Positions 1 through 8,662 of a stretch of 64,000 bases of DNA are shown piece by piece. A program made the position numbers and the translations under genes. The stretch lies in assembly GCA_002482965.1 (NCBI GenBank), contig DLGZ01000054.1, positions 1 to 64,000 on the forward strand, in the 5' to 3' direction. This DNA comes from Verrucomicrobiaceae bacterium UBA7681 (GTDB lineage: Bacteria > Verrucomicrobiota > Verrucomicrobiia > Verrucomicrobiales > Verrucomicrobiaceae). How positions within the stretch are numbered: the stretch's first letter is position 1; every line of letters starts with the position of its first letter. The notes beneath the pieces are model-generated. The model saw nothing but the letters and a program-made list of their open reading frames with translations, was not told where the DNA came from and did no database searches.

Positions 1-432
1 TTTAAAAGATCGTTTCTGATTCCAAGTTTCATGAGCCGCTTTTCGCTTCTCAATCTTCTTTTTCTCAGCCCGCGTTTTTCGCTGCGGGTTAGGAGAGTAA
101 CGCAGGTCAGAGATGGTGCAACATCATTGTGCATCAAATTGCATTTTTTTTCGCCGAATGGGTCATTGCCTTCGAGAAACGCAGCTCAAACGACCTCATT
201 TGCCGTGGGGAAACGTGATATCACACTGGTGAAGTATGAATGATTCGAAGGCATTGCCTGCTGCTATTAGAACGATGGTGATGATGATCACGCAGCAGGC
301 ATCCATCACGGCTTTGCAACGGCTGCACGCAGTGTGTTGAAGTCGTTGTTCAACGCAGCCCTCCCGGCCACAGAGATTTCCGCGATTTGCGAGCATGGGA
401 AACCGTAATCTGATGCCCAATTACGAACACTC
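1..432. other. Left-edge non-coding stretch
   Basis: I see no convincing gene here. Short open frames exist on both strands but lack recognisable domains. A lysine/arginine-rich open frame on the minus strand over roughly the first 155 bases has no ATG and runs off the left edge, so it could be the start of a neighbouring gene. The right part presumably holds the promoter of the ThuA gene that follows. Confidence 0.4.
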
Positions 433-1254
433 ATGAGAACCTTCCTGCACCAGCTCGCCGTCTTCGCCTTCATCGGCACCTCCCTCACCTTCGCTCACGA
501 TGACGACAAGAAGGCCAAAGCCCCCGTCGGCAGCCAGCACCCTCTCGGCTCGGTGCTGGTTTTTTCTGGCACGGGCTGGTATCGCCACCCCGAGACCGCC
601 TCGGTGAACGGCTGGCTGGCACGCTTGGGCGATGACCTGGGCATGCAGGTCGATGTTTCTGAGACGCCGAAGGATCTCCAGACGATTCTCGGTCATTACA
701 AGGTTCTGGTGATGAACAACTGCAATGAACTCACGACCCTGATGGATGCCGGTCAACTGAAGGCGGTGGAGGACTGGTATAAGAAAGGCGGCGGTATCGT
801 CGCACTGCACGCCGCGCTGGTGCATCAAACGAAATGGGCCTGGTTCAGCGAACTGGCGGGCTGCGACTTCGACAGCGACTCCGAATACCTGGAAGCCAAG
901 GTCAGCGTCGATCCTGCCGCCAAGAATCATCCGACGGTCAAGGGGCACGGCGATTCCTTCCTCTACTCAGCCGACTGGACGAACCACACCGCAGCCGTCA
1001 CGGGCAAGCCCGGTTTCCAGGTCCTCCTGCGCGTGGATGAGACCAGCTACGACGCCGTCCGCAGCTATTTCAAACAGCGGAACGGGAAAGCCATGGGTGC
1101 TGACCACCCCATCGCCTGGACGAACACGCTCAACGACGGCCGTTTCTTTTATACGGAGCTGGGGCACGATGTGCGCTCTCTTGATACAGCGTTTGGCCGC
1201 CAGCACATTGTGGAGGCCATCCGCTGGGCGGCGCGGGCTGATACGGCGAAGTGA
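433..1254 (+). CDS. Secreted ThuA-domain protein
   Basis: This is a 273-residue protein with an N-terminal export signal (hydrophobic residues about 5-20, then Ala-His-Asp). The rest is one ThuA fold, a class I glutamine-amidotransferase-like family common in Verrucomicrobia and Planctomycetes and linked to sugar metabolism. Typical pieces are visible: the strand-turn GGGIVALHAA near residue 120, a HPIAW segment, and the closing GRFFYTELGHD. No obvious catalytic triad marks it as an amidotransferase. It stands alone, and truB downstream is convergent. A second ThuA gene lies at 58567-59565. Substrate unknown. Confidence 0.85.
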   Translation: MRTFLHQLAVFAFIGTSLTFAHDDDKKAKAPVGSQHPLGSVLVFSGTGWYRHPETASVNGWLARLGDDLGMQVDVSETPKDLQTILGHYKVLVMNNCNELTTLMDAGQLKAVEDWYKKGGGIVALHAALVHQTKWAWFSELAGCDFDSDSEYLEAKVSVDPAAKNHPTVKGHGDSFLYSADWTNHTAAVTGKPGFQVLLRVDETSYDAVRSYFKQRNGKAMGADHPIAWTNTLNDGRFFYTELGHDVRSLDTAFGRQHIVEAIRWAARADTAK

Positions 1255-1341
1255 ATATGGGACGCTGGGATGGCGGGGCATTTGCCCCAACTGCGAATCA
1301 TTGCGGCAAAGGCCTGCATCTCCTGCCTTTCTATATTCCAA

Positions 1342-1467
1342 GGACGGCGCACCTTTTTGAGCGCCCGCGACGCCACAGACCCGAAACTACGGACCCGCAC
1401 AGCGGTTCCCTACCAGCTTTGCTGTATGCGCTGCTCTGGATGGTAGGGATGCGCTGTGCGCGTCCGT
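1342..1467. repeat. Palindromic dispersed element, copy A
   Basis: Two 27-base arms, 1389-1415 and 1441-1467, are inverted complements of each other at about 24 of 27 positions and enclose a variable loop of about 25 bases. A 24-base outer segment at 1342-1365 is repeated exactly, in reverse complement, at 3711-3734. The whole unit is therefore an inverted copy of the element at 3606-3734, and the pair brackets truB-nrnA. It occupies most of the space between the ThuA gene and truB. It is MITE-like or REP-like, with no coding capacity. Confidence 0.8.
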
Positions 1468-1602
1468 GGAATCCTTTGTTCTAGCGCGGCCGGTTGCCGC
1501 AGCGCATTCCCACTTTTCAACAGCCTCCACCTCTGTGATCGAGGACGAGGACGATTCCGCTTCGGCGAGCATGCCTCGGCTACCCCACGTTCTTGACCTC
1601 TT

Positions 1603-1622
1603 GAAGGGGTTTGATCCCCTTC
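1603..1622. terminator. Hairpin just downstream of truB
   Basis: A perfect 7-base inverted repeat (GAAGGGG / CCCCTTC) with a 6-base loop begins four bases beyond the truB stop on the minus strand. No T-run follows it on that strand, so it may stop transcription weakly or protect the 3' end of the message rather than act as a classic intrinsic terminator. Confidence 0.4.
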
Positions 1623-1626
1623 CCTA

Positions 1627-2358
1627 CTACGCGCCGCGCAGCTTGCTCACGTCATACAGCGAGAGCATGGAGGCGAGGACTTCGTCTTTCTTGCCCTGCT
1701 TGAGCTGGTCAAAGGAGACGTGCTTGCCGGGGAGAAGTTTGAAGTGGCCGGAGCGGGTGCGGCGCAGGGCGCTGAGGTGGGCACCGCAGCCGAGCTTCTG
1801 GCCGACGTCATGCGCGTAGGTGCGGACGTAGAAGCCTTTGCTGCAGACGACGCGGAAGTCCACGAAGGGCGGCTCAAAGCGGGTGATCTCGTAGTCGTAC
1901 ACGCGGACGAAGCGGGGCTCGCGCACGACTTCCTGGCCTTTGCGGGCGAGCTTGTAGAGTGGGACGCCGCCGATCTTGATGGCGGAGACCATGGGGGGCA
2001 TCTGGTAGAAATCCCCCTTCATGGTGTCGAAGGCGGCTTTCACCTGCTCCAGCGTGAGATCGGCTGGCACGGGCTTTTCCTCCACGGTTTCGCCTTCGGC
2101 GTCCTGGCTGTTGGTGGTCTTGCCGAGGGTGAGGGTGCCGACGTATTCTTTGTCCTCGGACATGAGGAGATCGGAAAGGCGGGTGCCGTTTCCAAGGACG
2201 AGGATGAGCATGCCTGTGGCCATGGGGTCGAGCGTGCCGCAGTGGCCGATCTTCTTCATGTTCAGGCAGCGCCGTGCGACGGCTACCACGTCGTGCGAGG
2301 TCATGTCCTGGTCTTTGTCCACCAGGAGGACACCGCTAATCAATTCGTCTGACTTCAT
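1627..2358 (-). CDS. truB: tRNA pseudouridine(55) synthase TruB
   Basis: TruB converts U55 to pseudouridine in the T-loop of tRNAs. The 243-residue protein carries the family signature with the catalytic aspartate: GHCGTLDPMATG places it at D44. The conserved KEYVG motif (Y72) and the LGKTT turn are also present. The length fits the short form of the family, without a long C-terminal PUA domain. Its start lies inside the end of nrnA (23-base overlap), so the two are translated from one leftward message. In many bacteria these genes follow nusA-infB-rbfA, which here lie 14 kb away on the same strand. Confidence 0.95.
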   Translation of the reverse strand: MKSDELISGVLLVDKDQDMTSHDVVAVARRCLNMKKIGHCGTLDPMATGMLILVLGNGTRLSDLLMSEDKEYVGTLTLGKTTNSQDAEGETVEEKPVPADLTLEQVKAAFDTMKGDFYQMPPMVSAIKIGGVPLYKLARKGQEVVREPRFVRVYDYEITRFEPPFVDFRVVCSKGFYVRTYAHDVGQKLGCGAHLSALRRTRSGHFKLLPGKHVSFDQLKQGKKDEVLASMLSLYDVSKLRGA

Positions 2359-3322
2359 GTTCGAGTGCTTGCAAAAATTTGTCCGCTGCTGCGCCGATGG
2401 GGCCTTTCAGGCGTGCGCCTGAGGCCATGCGATGACCACCGCCGCCAAACTGACCGCAGACGGCAGAGACATCGAGTCGGCTGTCTTTGGAACGGGCGCT
2501 GACGCGCACCTTGCCACCGGGGACGTCTTCAAAGATGACGCAGCTGACGACGGAGTCGATCATGCGCAGAGTATCGATGAGGCCTTCGGTATCGCCTGGG
2601 TCCATGTTGATGGAGTCCATGAGCTCCTGCTTGAGCTGCCAGCTGACAATGCGGCCTTCGGCACGGAATTCCATGTGGTTGAGCATGTCGCGCATGAGCT
2701 CCAACCGACGCAAGGGATAGGACTGATAGACGAGCTGGGAGAGGCGCGCGGTGTCCAGCCCGGCCTCGATCATTTCCGCCACGATGCGGTGCGTGCGCGC
2801 ATTGGTGCTGGGGAACTGGAAGGATCCGGTGTCCGTGGAAATGGCGATGAAGAGATTCTGCCGGACGGCGTCGTCGATGGGCAGGCCGTGCTCGCTGAGG
2901 AGATCGTAAATGATCTGCCCGGTGGCGGGGGACTCGGCGTTGATTAAATTGAGTGCGCCGTAGCCGGGATTGGTGGGGTGGTGGTCGATGTCCACCAGCA
3001 GCGGGGCGGCATCCAGCAGGGCCTTGGTTTTCTCCCCCACGCGCTCATGCGTGGCGGTGTCCAGCGCGATGGCGAGGTCGATGTTCAGCGGCTCGGTGCC
3101 GGGCTGAATGATGGTGTCCGTGCCGGGCATGAAGGCGAGGTTGGAAGGCACGCCATCCTCCAGCATGGCGATGACGTCCTTGCCCATGGCGCGCAGGCTC
3201 AGGGCGAGGCCTAGCACGGAGCCCACCGCATCTCCATCCGGACGCACGTGGGCAACAATGGCGATGCGTTGCGCAGAGCGCATGGCGGCGACGATTTCGG
3301 CGGTGGTGGAGTTGGCAGGCAT
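2336..3322 (-). CDS. nrnA: DHH/DHHA1 phosphoesterase, NrnA-like
   Basis: NrnA proteins degrade nanoRNAs and dephosphorylate 3'-phosphoadenosine 5'-phosphate. Seen in the sequence: the metal-binding AHVRPDGDA motif near residue 25, the DIDHHP signature in the middle, and a C-terminal DHHA1 domain with the glycine-rich CGQFGGGGH. I chose the ATG at 3322 (MPANSTT..., 328 residues). The frame is open 180 bases further upstream, but that stretch is proline-rich and unlike the family. The 3' end overlaps truB. Its usual upstream neighbour rbfA is missing from this position. Confidence 0.92.
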   Translation of the reverse strand: MPANSTTAEIVAAMRSAQRIAIVAHVRPDGDAVGSVLGLALSLRAMGKDVIAMLEDGVPSNLAFMPGTDTIIQPGTEPLNIDLAIALDTATHERVGEKTKALLDAAPLLVDIDHHPTNPGYGALNLINAESPATGQIIYDLLSEHGLPIDDAVRQNLFIAISTDTGSFQFPSTNARTHRIVAEMIEAGLDTARLSQLVYQSYPLRRLELMRDMLNHMEFRAEGRIVSWQLKQELMDSINMDPGDTEGLIDTLRMIDSVVSCVIFEDVPGGKVRVSARSKDSRLDVSAVCGQFGGGGHRMASGARLKGPIGAAADKFLQALEHEVRRID

Positions 3323-3605
3323 CCGGGGGGTCGTCACAAAGCACCACTGCTGCCATGCTGCAAGGTGAAGATGCAGGGGCGGGTGGAAGATTGGGACGGT
3401 GGCACCTCTGGCAGGAGGAGGATCAGCTTGATCCCCGTTTGGAAGCGGTGGGCACAGATGACGGACAGGACATTGACCAGCTAGAAGAGGAGTCCGGCCC
3501 AAATCGCATGACGCTGAGGCAAGGGTGGCTGAGGCGCGGGTAGGAGAGAGCTTTTGGAAGGGGGGAGTGAACGGGGCCGCAGAGAGCGCTGGGACGAAGG
3601 ATTCT

Positions 3606-3734
3606 ACGGACGCGCACAGCGCATCCCTACCAGCTCTTCGCGCATGCGAAGCTTCAGGAATGGTAGGGAACCGCTGTGCGGGTCCGTGATTTCGGGTCTG
3701 TCGCGTCGCAGGCGCTCAAAAAGGTGCGCCGTCC
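3606..3734. repeat. Palindromic dispersed element, copy B
   Basis: This is the inverted counterpart of the element at 1342-1467. The arms 3606-3632 and 3661-3687 are reverse complements with three mismatches, and the flank 3711-3734 matches 1342-1365 perfectly on the opposite strand. The loop between the arms differs from copy A in sequence, which suggests the stem is the conserved part. It lies in a 529-base non-coding stretch (3323-3851) upstream of nrnA; I see no gene in the rest of that stretch. Confidence 0.8.
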
Positions 3735-3851
3735 AGGGAGCTGTGAAAAGGCAGGCCGCTTTCCGACCGCATGAGACACCTTTGGTTTAAGATGCCGTCC
3801 AAAACTTACCAAAGTAGAATGACTCCGCCATGGCATGGCTAGGCCGCTCGG

Positions 3852-5708
3852 CTACCTCCGCCTTCTGCCCTCGGGATTGGGCTGGCTGAGGATTCCTGGA
3901 GGCGCGCTGCGGGGTTCTCTCCCGGCTTGGGGCTGCTGAGGACGGGCGGCTGGTGGCTGCTGAGGTGGTGTGGGTCTGGCCTGCGGTGCTGGGGTAGGTA
4001 CACGGGGCTGCTGTGGCTGGATGCGGGGGCGCTCCGCTGGACGCTGAGCGGATGGAGGTGCCTGAGGGCGGCTGGGCATTTCAGGCCTCTGGCTGGGGGC
4101 CGTGGGAGTGCGCTGTGGCGGGATCTGGGGAGCTTGTGGCAAGCCGGGACGCATGCCCGGAGCACCGCCAGGAGTGGGGCCACCGTTTTCACGGGGGTCA
4201 CGCCCAGGCCTTTGCGGCAGTCCGCCCTGGGGGCCTTGTGGCATGCGGGGGCGCGTTTCTGGAGCACGGTCTGGAGTGGGACTTTTATCTTCACGGGGGC
4301 TCTTGCCAGGCTTCTGACCGGGCGGCTGCTGCGGCACTCCGCCCTGTTTTGAGGGTGGAAAGCCTGGCCGCATGCCCGGAGCACCGCCGGGAGTTGGGGC
4401 ACCGTTTTCACGGGGTTCACGTCCTGGCATCTTGCCGGGCTGTTGTTCTGGGGACTGCGGTTCACGGCGTGGCTGGCCTGCGCCGGGGGTGTTGCCGGGA
4501 GTGCGGGGCGGTTCTTTAGCCTTGCCAGGAATGCCGGGAGGGCCGTCGGGCATGGGATTCTTGGGAGTGCCGGGCTTGCGCACTTCTTCTTTCCCTGAGC
4601 GTGGGTCGGGCTGCTGGGGCGCGGTGGCACCGGGCGGGCCTTTCCTGCCACCGCTGCGCTCATGGGGCTCCAGCGTGCGACCAAAGGCGGGTGGTGGCGC
4701 GGTGCTGGTGATGGGGCGCATATTTTTCTCCGGCAGATTGGCCGGACGTGTGCGTTCCAGCTCATCGCGCTGCTTCTGGCGCAGGCGGTCGGCGCCTTCG
4801 TTATTCGCCGCACCGCGCCAGCCACGGTCGATCTCAGGCTGTTTCGAAAGTTCACGCACACGGGAGGGCAGTGAATGGGAGGCATCCCTGCGGATGGAGG
4901 GCGCTGCGACGAAGAGCTGGCCCTGCTCAATGCGGGAGGAGAAGCCTGCGCCGCGTGGCGGGCCACCGTTGCCACGGCGGTCATTATCGAGCCAGTTGCG
5001 GCGGAAGCCTTCGTCATCGCGATGCAAGGACAGCCTGCGGACGTGGTTGCTGCCAAAGCTGTCGATGTGCCGAGGGTCGGGCCCACCCACAAAGATGTGG
5101 TTCATCACATTCTTCTGATAGGTGATGTGGGTGATGTTCACCGACTGGTCGTAATAATTAAAGTTGCGGCTGCGATCCAGGATGAAGGGCCGCAGTGACG
5201 TGATGCTGGCAAACATGCCGATGGGCACAAAATTGTAATACGAAGGGCCGACATCGTAGTAGCTGTCCGTCCAGCTCCCGAAGCCAATGCCGGGGGACCA
5301 GGCGGCCTCGGGCGGCAGTGGCGCCCAGCCGATCTGCCCCTGCGTCTGACGCCAGGAGACCCAGGCCGGCGCCCATTCATAGCCGGGCACCCAGACCCAG
5401 AACTGCTGCATGCGGATCCAGCGCCCGTAGTGGTAAGTGAGCCAGCCGAAGTCTTCGTTGGAGATCCACGTCCAGCCCGCCTCCGTGAAGGCCCAACTGC
5501 CATCTGCATACGGCGACCAGCCGGGCTGCTGCGCGGTGAGCGGCTGCCACACGTAGCCGTAGTTTGGCGTGTAGATCCAGTCACCGTAAGGACTGAGCGC
5601 ATCGTAGAAGAAGTCGATGGAGACGGACTCATCCTGCGCACGTGCCGGAGCCAGCGGAGCGGTCACGGCCAGCAGCGCGGCGAATAAAAGAAGAAAGGAA
5701 CGTTTCAT
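3852..5708 (-). CDS. DUF6600-type exported protein with Pro-rich tail
   Basis: This is a 618-residue protein with a clear signal peptide (cleavage likely after Ala-Arg-Ala, residue 24). Residues about 30-235 form the tryptophan/tyrosine-rich DUF6600-like domain: repeated motifs such as LSPYGDW, YGYVWQP, YGRWIRM and VPGYEWAPAWVSW. From about residue 260 the chain becomes very rich in Pro, Arg, Gln and Gly. It contains three related units of about 30 residues around PTPGGAPGMRPG (one diverged to PTPDRAPETRP). The tail is basic and probably disordered. Function is unknown; an envelope role is plausible. It is monocistronic, with no recognisable partner nearby. Confidence 0.75.
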   Translation of the reverse strand: MKRSFLLLFAALLAVTAPLAPARAQDESVSIDFFYDALSPYGDWIYTPNYGYVWQPLTAQQPGWSPYADGSWAFTEAGWTWISNEDFGWLTYHYGRWIRMQQFWVWVPGYEWAPAWVSWRQTQGQIGWAPLPPEAAWSPGIGFGSWTDSYYDVGPSYYNFVPIGMFASITSLRPFILDRSRNFNYYDQSVNITHITYQKNVMNHIFVGGPDPRHIDSFGSNHVRRLSLHRDDEGFRRNWLDNDRRGNGGPPRGAGFSSRIEQGQLFVAAPSIRRDASHSLPSRVRELSKQPEIDRGWRGAANNEGADRLRQKQRDELERTRPANLPEKNMRPITSTAPPPAFGRTLEPHERSGGRKGPPGATAPQQPDPRSGKEEVRKPGTPKNPMPDGPPGIPGKAKEPPRTPGNTPGAGQPRREPQSPEQQPGKMPGREPRENGAPTPGGAPGMRPGFPPSKQGGVPQQPPGQKPGKSPREDKSPTPDRAPETRPRMPQGPQGGLPQRPGRDPRENGGPTPGGAPGMRPGLPQAPQIPPQRTPTAPSQRPEMPSRPQAPPSAQRPAERPRIQPQQPRVPTPAPQARPTPPQQPPAARPQQPQAGREPRSAPPGILSQPNPEGRRRR

Positions 5709-6176
5709 GGTGAAGGGGGGGGAAATTGGATTGGAATTTTAAAAGGGGGTGGTGGCAGCACGGACTTGTCGCTTCATGCAAGTTTGCTGGCTGTGTGCTT
5801 GGACGCAGCAGGCGCGGTACTATTCAGAATCGCACGCAAACAATTGAACGAATGGGCGATTATGCAGGGGTTCATGCGTGACATGCTACGACGTGTGGTG
5901 CCCATTGCCATGGGGTGAAACCCTGCCTGCAGACTCCGGAGCACGCGGATGGGGGGAGGCCGCCTCTCGGGGATGTTGGGGCAGAGCATGCCCCCTGGCA
6001 GCAAGGATCCCGGCGGCCTCCTATCTCCCTGGCCGCGAAACCACTTTATACCACCTCTTGATATGAACTCACCTTTCCAAAACATCACACCCGGCACTCG
6101 AAACCACCCCGCCTAGCGCACCAACCACCCGCCCCCATGCAAGCCTCCGCCTTGCGCTGTAACACTTCCCGGCGCC
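5709..6176. other. Non-coding stretch between DUF6600 and SDR genes
   Basis: No gene is supported. Both neighbours are on the minus strand, so this holds the promoter region of the DUF6600 gene and the 3' end region of the SDR gene. A small imperfect hairpin (CAAGC-CTCC-GCCTTG type) lies near 6138-6156, resembling the one found at 11831 and 13317. Confidence 0.4.
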
Positions 6177-6950
6177 TCAGAACCGCCCGCCATCCACCAT
6201 GAACTGCTGGGCGGTGCATGCGGCGCCATCGTCGGCTGCAAGGAAGAGGACCATCTGCGCAAACTCCTCGGGCAGGATGCGGCGCTTGATCGCCTGATCC
6301 CGCATCGTTCCAGCCTCGCCTTCGGGGGACCACCATTTCGTGAGCTGCCGTTCAGTGGGCACCCAGCCGGGCAGCACGGTATTCACGCGCACGCCATGGG
6401 GGCCGAAGGTGCGGGCCATGGTGCGGGTGATGCCCTCCACTGCGGACTTGGCGATGGCGTAGCCGGGAAAGAAATCCTCCTGCATCATGTAGCTGCTGGA
6501 GCCGATGTTGATCACGGAACCGTGCGCGGCGGCGATCATCTGCGGGGCCAGGGCCTGGATGGCGAAGAAGTAATGCCGCAGGTTGGTGTGGATGCGGTTG
6601 TCAAAATACTCGGGCGTCACGTCCTGCCATTCGTGGCGGTCGTCGTTGGCGGCGTTGTTGACGAGGACGGTCACGCTGCCGAGATCGCGCACGGCCTCCG
6701 CGCAGGCAGCCTTCAGCGCATCGATGTCGAGCAGATCGACCTCATAGAACAAGGGCACGTGCGCCGCGCCTGCGTCGGTGCAACGCTGGATCGTGGCCTG
6801 GGCATACGGTACGTTTTTATCCACAAAGGCCACGCGGCTGCCCTGCCGGGCAAACTGCTCCACCAGCGCACTGCCGATGCCATCGGCCCCTCCCGTGATG
6901 AAAACGGTGCGGTCAACGAGCGAAGGATAACGGGCGTATTGGGCGGGCAT
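6177..6950 (-). CDS. SDR-family NAD(P)-dependent oxidoreductase
   Basis: This is a classical short-chain dehydrogenase/reductase of 257 residues, the usual size. The Rossmann cofactor motif TGGADGIG lies at about residues 19-26, the NNAAN variant of the NNAG motif near 90, a Ser in the GSSSYM stretch, and the catalytic YAIAK further on, followed by the PG segment (LPGWV). An acidic residue (VDKN) after the second strand suggests NAD(H) preference. It is closest in style to glucose/3-oxoacyl-type reductases, but the substrate cannot be read. No operon partner is visible. Confidence 0.9.
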   Translation of the reverse strand: MPAQYARYPSLVDRTVFITGGADGIGSALVEQFARQGSRVAFVDKNVPYAQATIQRCTDAGAAHVPLFYEVDLLDIDALKAACAEAVRDLGSVTVLVNNAANDDRHEWQDVTPEYFDNRIHTNLRHYFFAIQALAPQMIAAAHGSVINIGSSSYMMQEDFFPGYAIAKSAVEGITRTMARTFGPHGVRVNTVLPGWVPTERQLTKWWSPEGEAGTMRDQAIKRRILPEEFAQMVLFLAADDGAACTAQQFMVDGGRF

Positions 6951-7356
6951 AAGAGGTCAGCGTCGCGATAGCTGTCTCCTACAGGATCAAATGCCAGATA
7001 AAAGATCGGGAAAGGATGCTGTGGGAGGAATGGCGCTCGGTGAAGAGAGGATTTTCACTCCTTTTCGCCTCCCGAATAACCAATCGCGCTCTGCCAAAGA
7101 AAACGCTCCAGGAGGCCTTCTGCCTGCGGCGCTTTATTCCGCGATGCGTGCGCTTAACCAAGAGCCATTCATCCCCGCCCTCCTGCGCCCCATCCTCACT
7201 TTCAGACATCTTTATTCATCATGTCTCCGGGTTCCATTGAATGGATGGCAAACATACCGACAGGCTTCGTTAAGCAGGCACCCTTCCCACTTGCCCCCGG
7301 TTTCCCTCTCTACGACTCCTGCTCCGAGGTATGCACCCCAAACACAGTCCATCCCA
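6951..7356. other. Divergent upstream region
   Basis: This lies between the leftward SDR gene and the rightward membrane protein gene. A reading frame in phase with the latter is open from 6991, but its translation has low complexity and no domain, so I treat it as non-coding. It presumably contains both promoters; I could not pick a convincing -35/-10 pair. Confidence 0.35.
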
Positions 7357-7812
7357 ATGACCGAAAGCAGTGCTCAGAAACCCGTGAGGGTACTTCGTGC
7401 CGGGATGATGATGACGGCTGTCAAAGTTCTCTGCGCTGCAATCGCTGTGTCACTGACCAGTCTGTGCCTCTTGATTTTCAGAGTGTTCACTCCCCTGGCT
7501 CTGGATTACCCGTTCCGCAGGGCGGGCGAGAGTGCTGAGTTTCCGCCCTTGGGCACACTCCCCTTCTATGTGGGATGCGCCAAGGCATTTTTGGCTCATG
7601 GTTTCATCATCGCTTTTGTCATCGCCTTTGCCCTGGCCTTCACATTCAGGGCTTTTACGGTGTCTTCATGGCGTTCCAGGTTTCTCGCCTCGCTGGCGAT
7701 GTTGATCCTCTTGATGACGATCTCTGCCAGCTATGACATTCACCAGCAGATGCAGTGGTACCGGGCTCATCCGACGGCACTTCATCCACGCCACCCCAAA
7801 CTGGCGCCGTGA
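7357..7812 (+). CDS. Small membrane protein, unknown function
   Basis: This is a hypothetical protein of 151 residues. Three hydrophobic segments are visible at about residues 17-42, 76-98 and 106-124, with a positively charged N terminus and a polar C-terminal tail rich in His and Pro. The start used is the ATG just before the first charged segment (MTESSAQKP). I recognise no family. It may be species-specific, and it has no clear operon link to either neighbour. Confidence 0.5.
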   Translation: MTESSAQKPVRVLRAGMMMTAVKVLCAAIAVSLTSLCLLIFRVFTPLALDYPFRRAGESAEFPPLGTLPFYVGCAKAFLAHGFIIAFVIAFALAFTFRAFTVSSWRSRFLASLAMLILLMTISASYDIHQQMQWYRAHPTALHPRHPKLAP

Positions 7813-8356
7813 GGATCCATCAAGGGGGCCAAAGGAAGTGCGTGTCGGTTGATCGATGCGACCTGATTCAGGGACAGGCCCGTCACTTGGGCTTCATTTG
7901 CGACTGATAGATGTTGGCGATTTCCCAAACGGATTTCCGAAAAGCGAACCAGGGGTCGTTCGCGGCAGTTGGAGGACCAACCGCCCTACCTCCGCACTAG
8001 GAACACGCTGCCTCCATTCGCTGCACCGAGTCACGTGATCCCACCTTTTTTTGCAAATCTTTTTGACTTTCTGAAAACGGACCCAACTACATTACTATTG
8101 CTGAGAATGGCCGGCGTGCAGAACGCGGCCCTTTCACAGTGATGACAGCGAGGCGGCAGTGAAGAACTCTGACATCGCACCCGAAGCATCACGCTGAAGC
8201 CGCAGACGGCTTCCAGCCCACCACGCCCGACCTCATGCGGTCTCCGCGCCCATCCGGCATCTCCATGCCCCGGCGCGCCTGCATGATACCACAAGGCACC
8301 CGTTAGTAGCACATCCTGCAACAAATCATTATCAACGCCCAAACAACAACATCATC
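7813..8356. other. Left border of accessory island, non-coding
   Basis: No gene is supported. At 7964-7985 there is a hairpin (9-base arms, one mismatch, loop AGGA) followed by CTACCT. It is a half-copy of the palindromic element at 47884-48007. A T-rich segment at 8043-8065 and the A-rich leader before the HTH gene lie in the right half. If the island that follows was acquired, its left junction should be in this stretch, but I could not identify an attachment-site repeat. Confidence 0.4.
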
Positions 8357-8641
8357 ATGAAATCCAGCATCAAGACAATCACAGCAGCCCTCACCGCCGC
8401 CCGGCGCCCCCAGACGCCACCCACGCAGACGCCGGAGGTGGAGCTGCTCACGCAGGTGCAGATGGCGCAGCGGCTGGGCATCTGCCGCCGGACCCTGCAC
8501 ACCTGGGTCCTCAGCGGTATGGTGCCCATGATCAAAGTGCGCGGCTACTGCCGCTTTGAACCCGCCAAGGTCTGGGCCGCGCTGCTGCAGCACGAGGTGC
8601 AGGTGAATCTGCCGTCCGCCCCCGCAACACCCAGCGTCTAA
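8357..8641 (+). CDS. Excisionase-like helix-turn-helix protein
   Basis: This is a 94-residue protein. Residues about 30-85 form a MerR/excisionase-type winged helix-turn-helix: LLTQVQMAQRLGICRRTLHTW, then the RGYCRF wing and a terminal KVWAAL helix. Such proteins bind DNA as Xis-like factors or small regulators in prophages and satellites. It is followed after 21 bases by the PriCT/Toprim gene, and the three genes of the module run in the same direction. No integrase was found in the window, so an excision role is only an inference. Confidence 0.75.
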   Translation: MKSSIKTITAALTAARRPQTPPTQTPEVELLTQVQMAQRLGICRRTLHTWVLSGMVPMIKVRGYCRFEPAKVWAALLQHEVQVNLPSAPATPSV

Positions 8642-8662
8642 CATACCACCTTCCACCACATC

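Noticed and set aside
1..155. Lys/Arg-rich open frame on the minus strand running off the left edge
   Set aside because: It looks like coding sequence in composition but has no ATG and no known motif; too little is visible to call a gene.
1603..1622. Classic intrinsic terminator for truB
   Set aside because: The stem is perfect, but no T-run follows on the minus strand, so I list it only as a terminator-like hairpin with low confidence.
3839..5092. 417-codon frame on the minus strand, Pro/Arg-rich
   Set aside because: It overlaps the DUF6600 gene in another frame; repeats of the Pro-rich tail keep it open. It has no signal peptide or domain.
6991..7356. Upstream extension of the small membrane protein gene
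   Set aside because: The frame is open, but the extra 122 residues have no pattern and would overlap the divergent promoter region.
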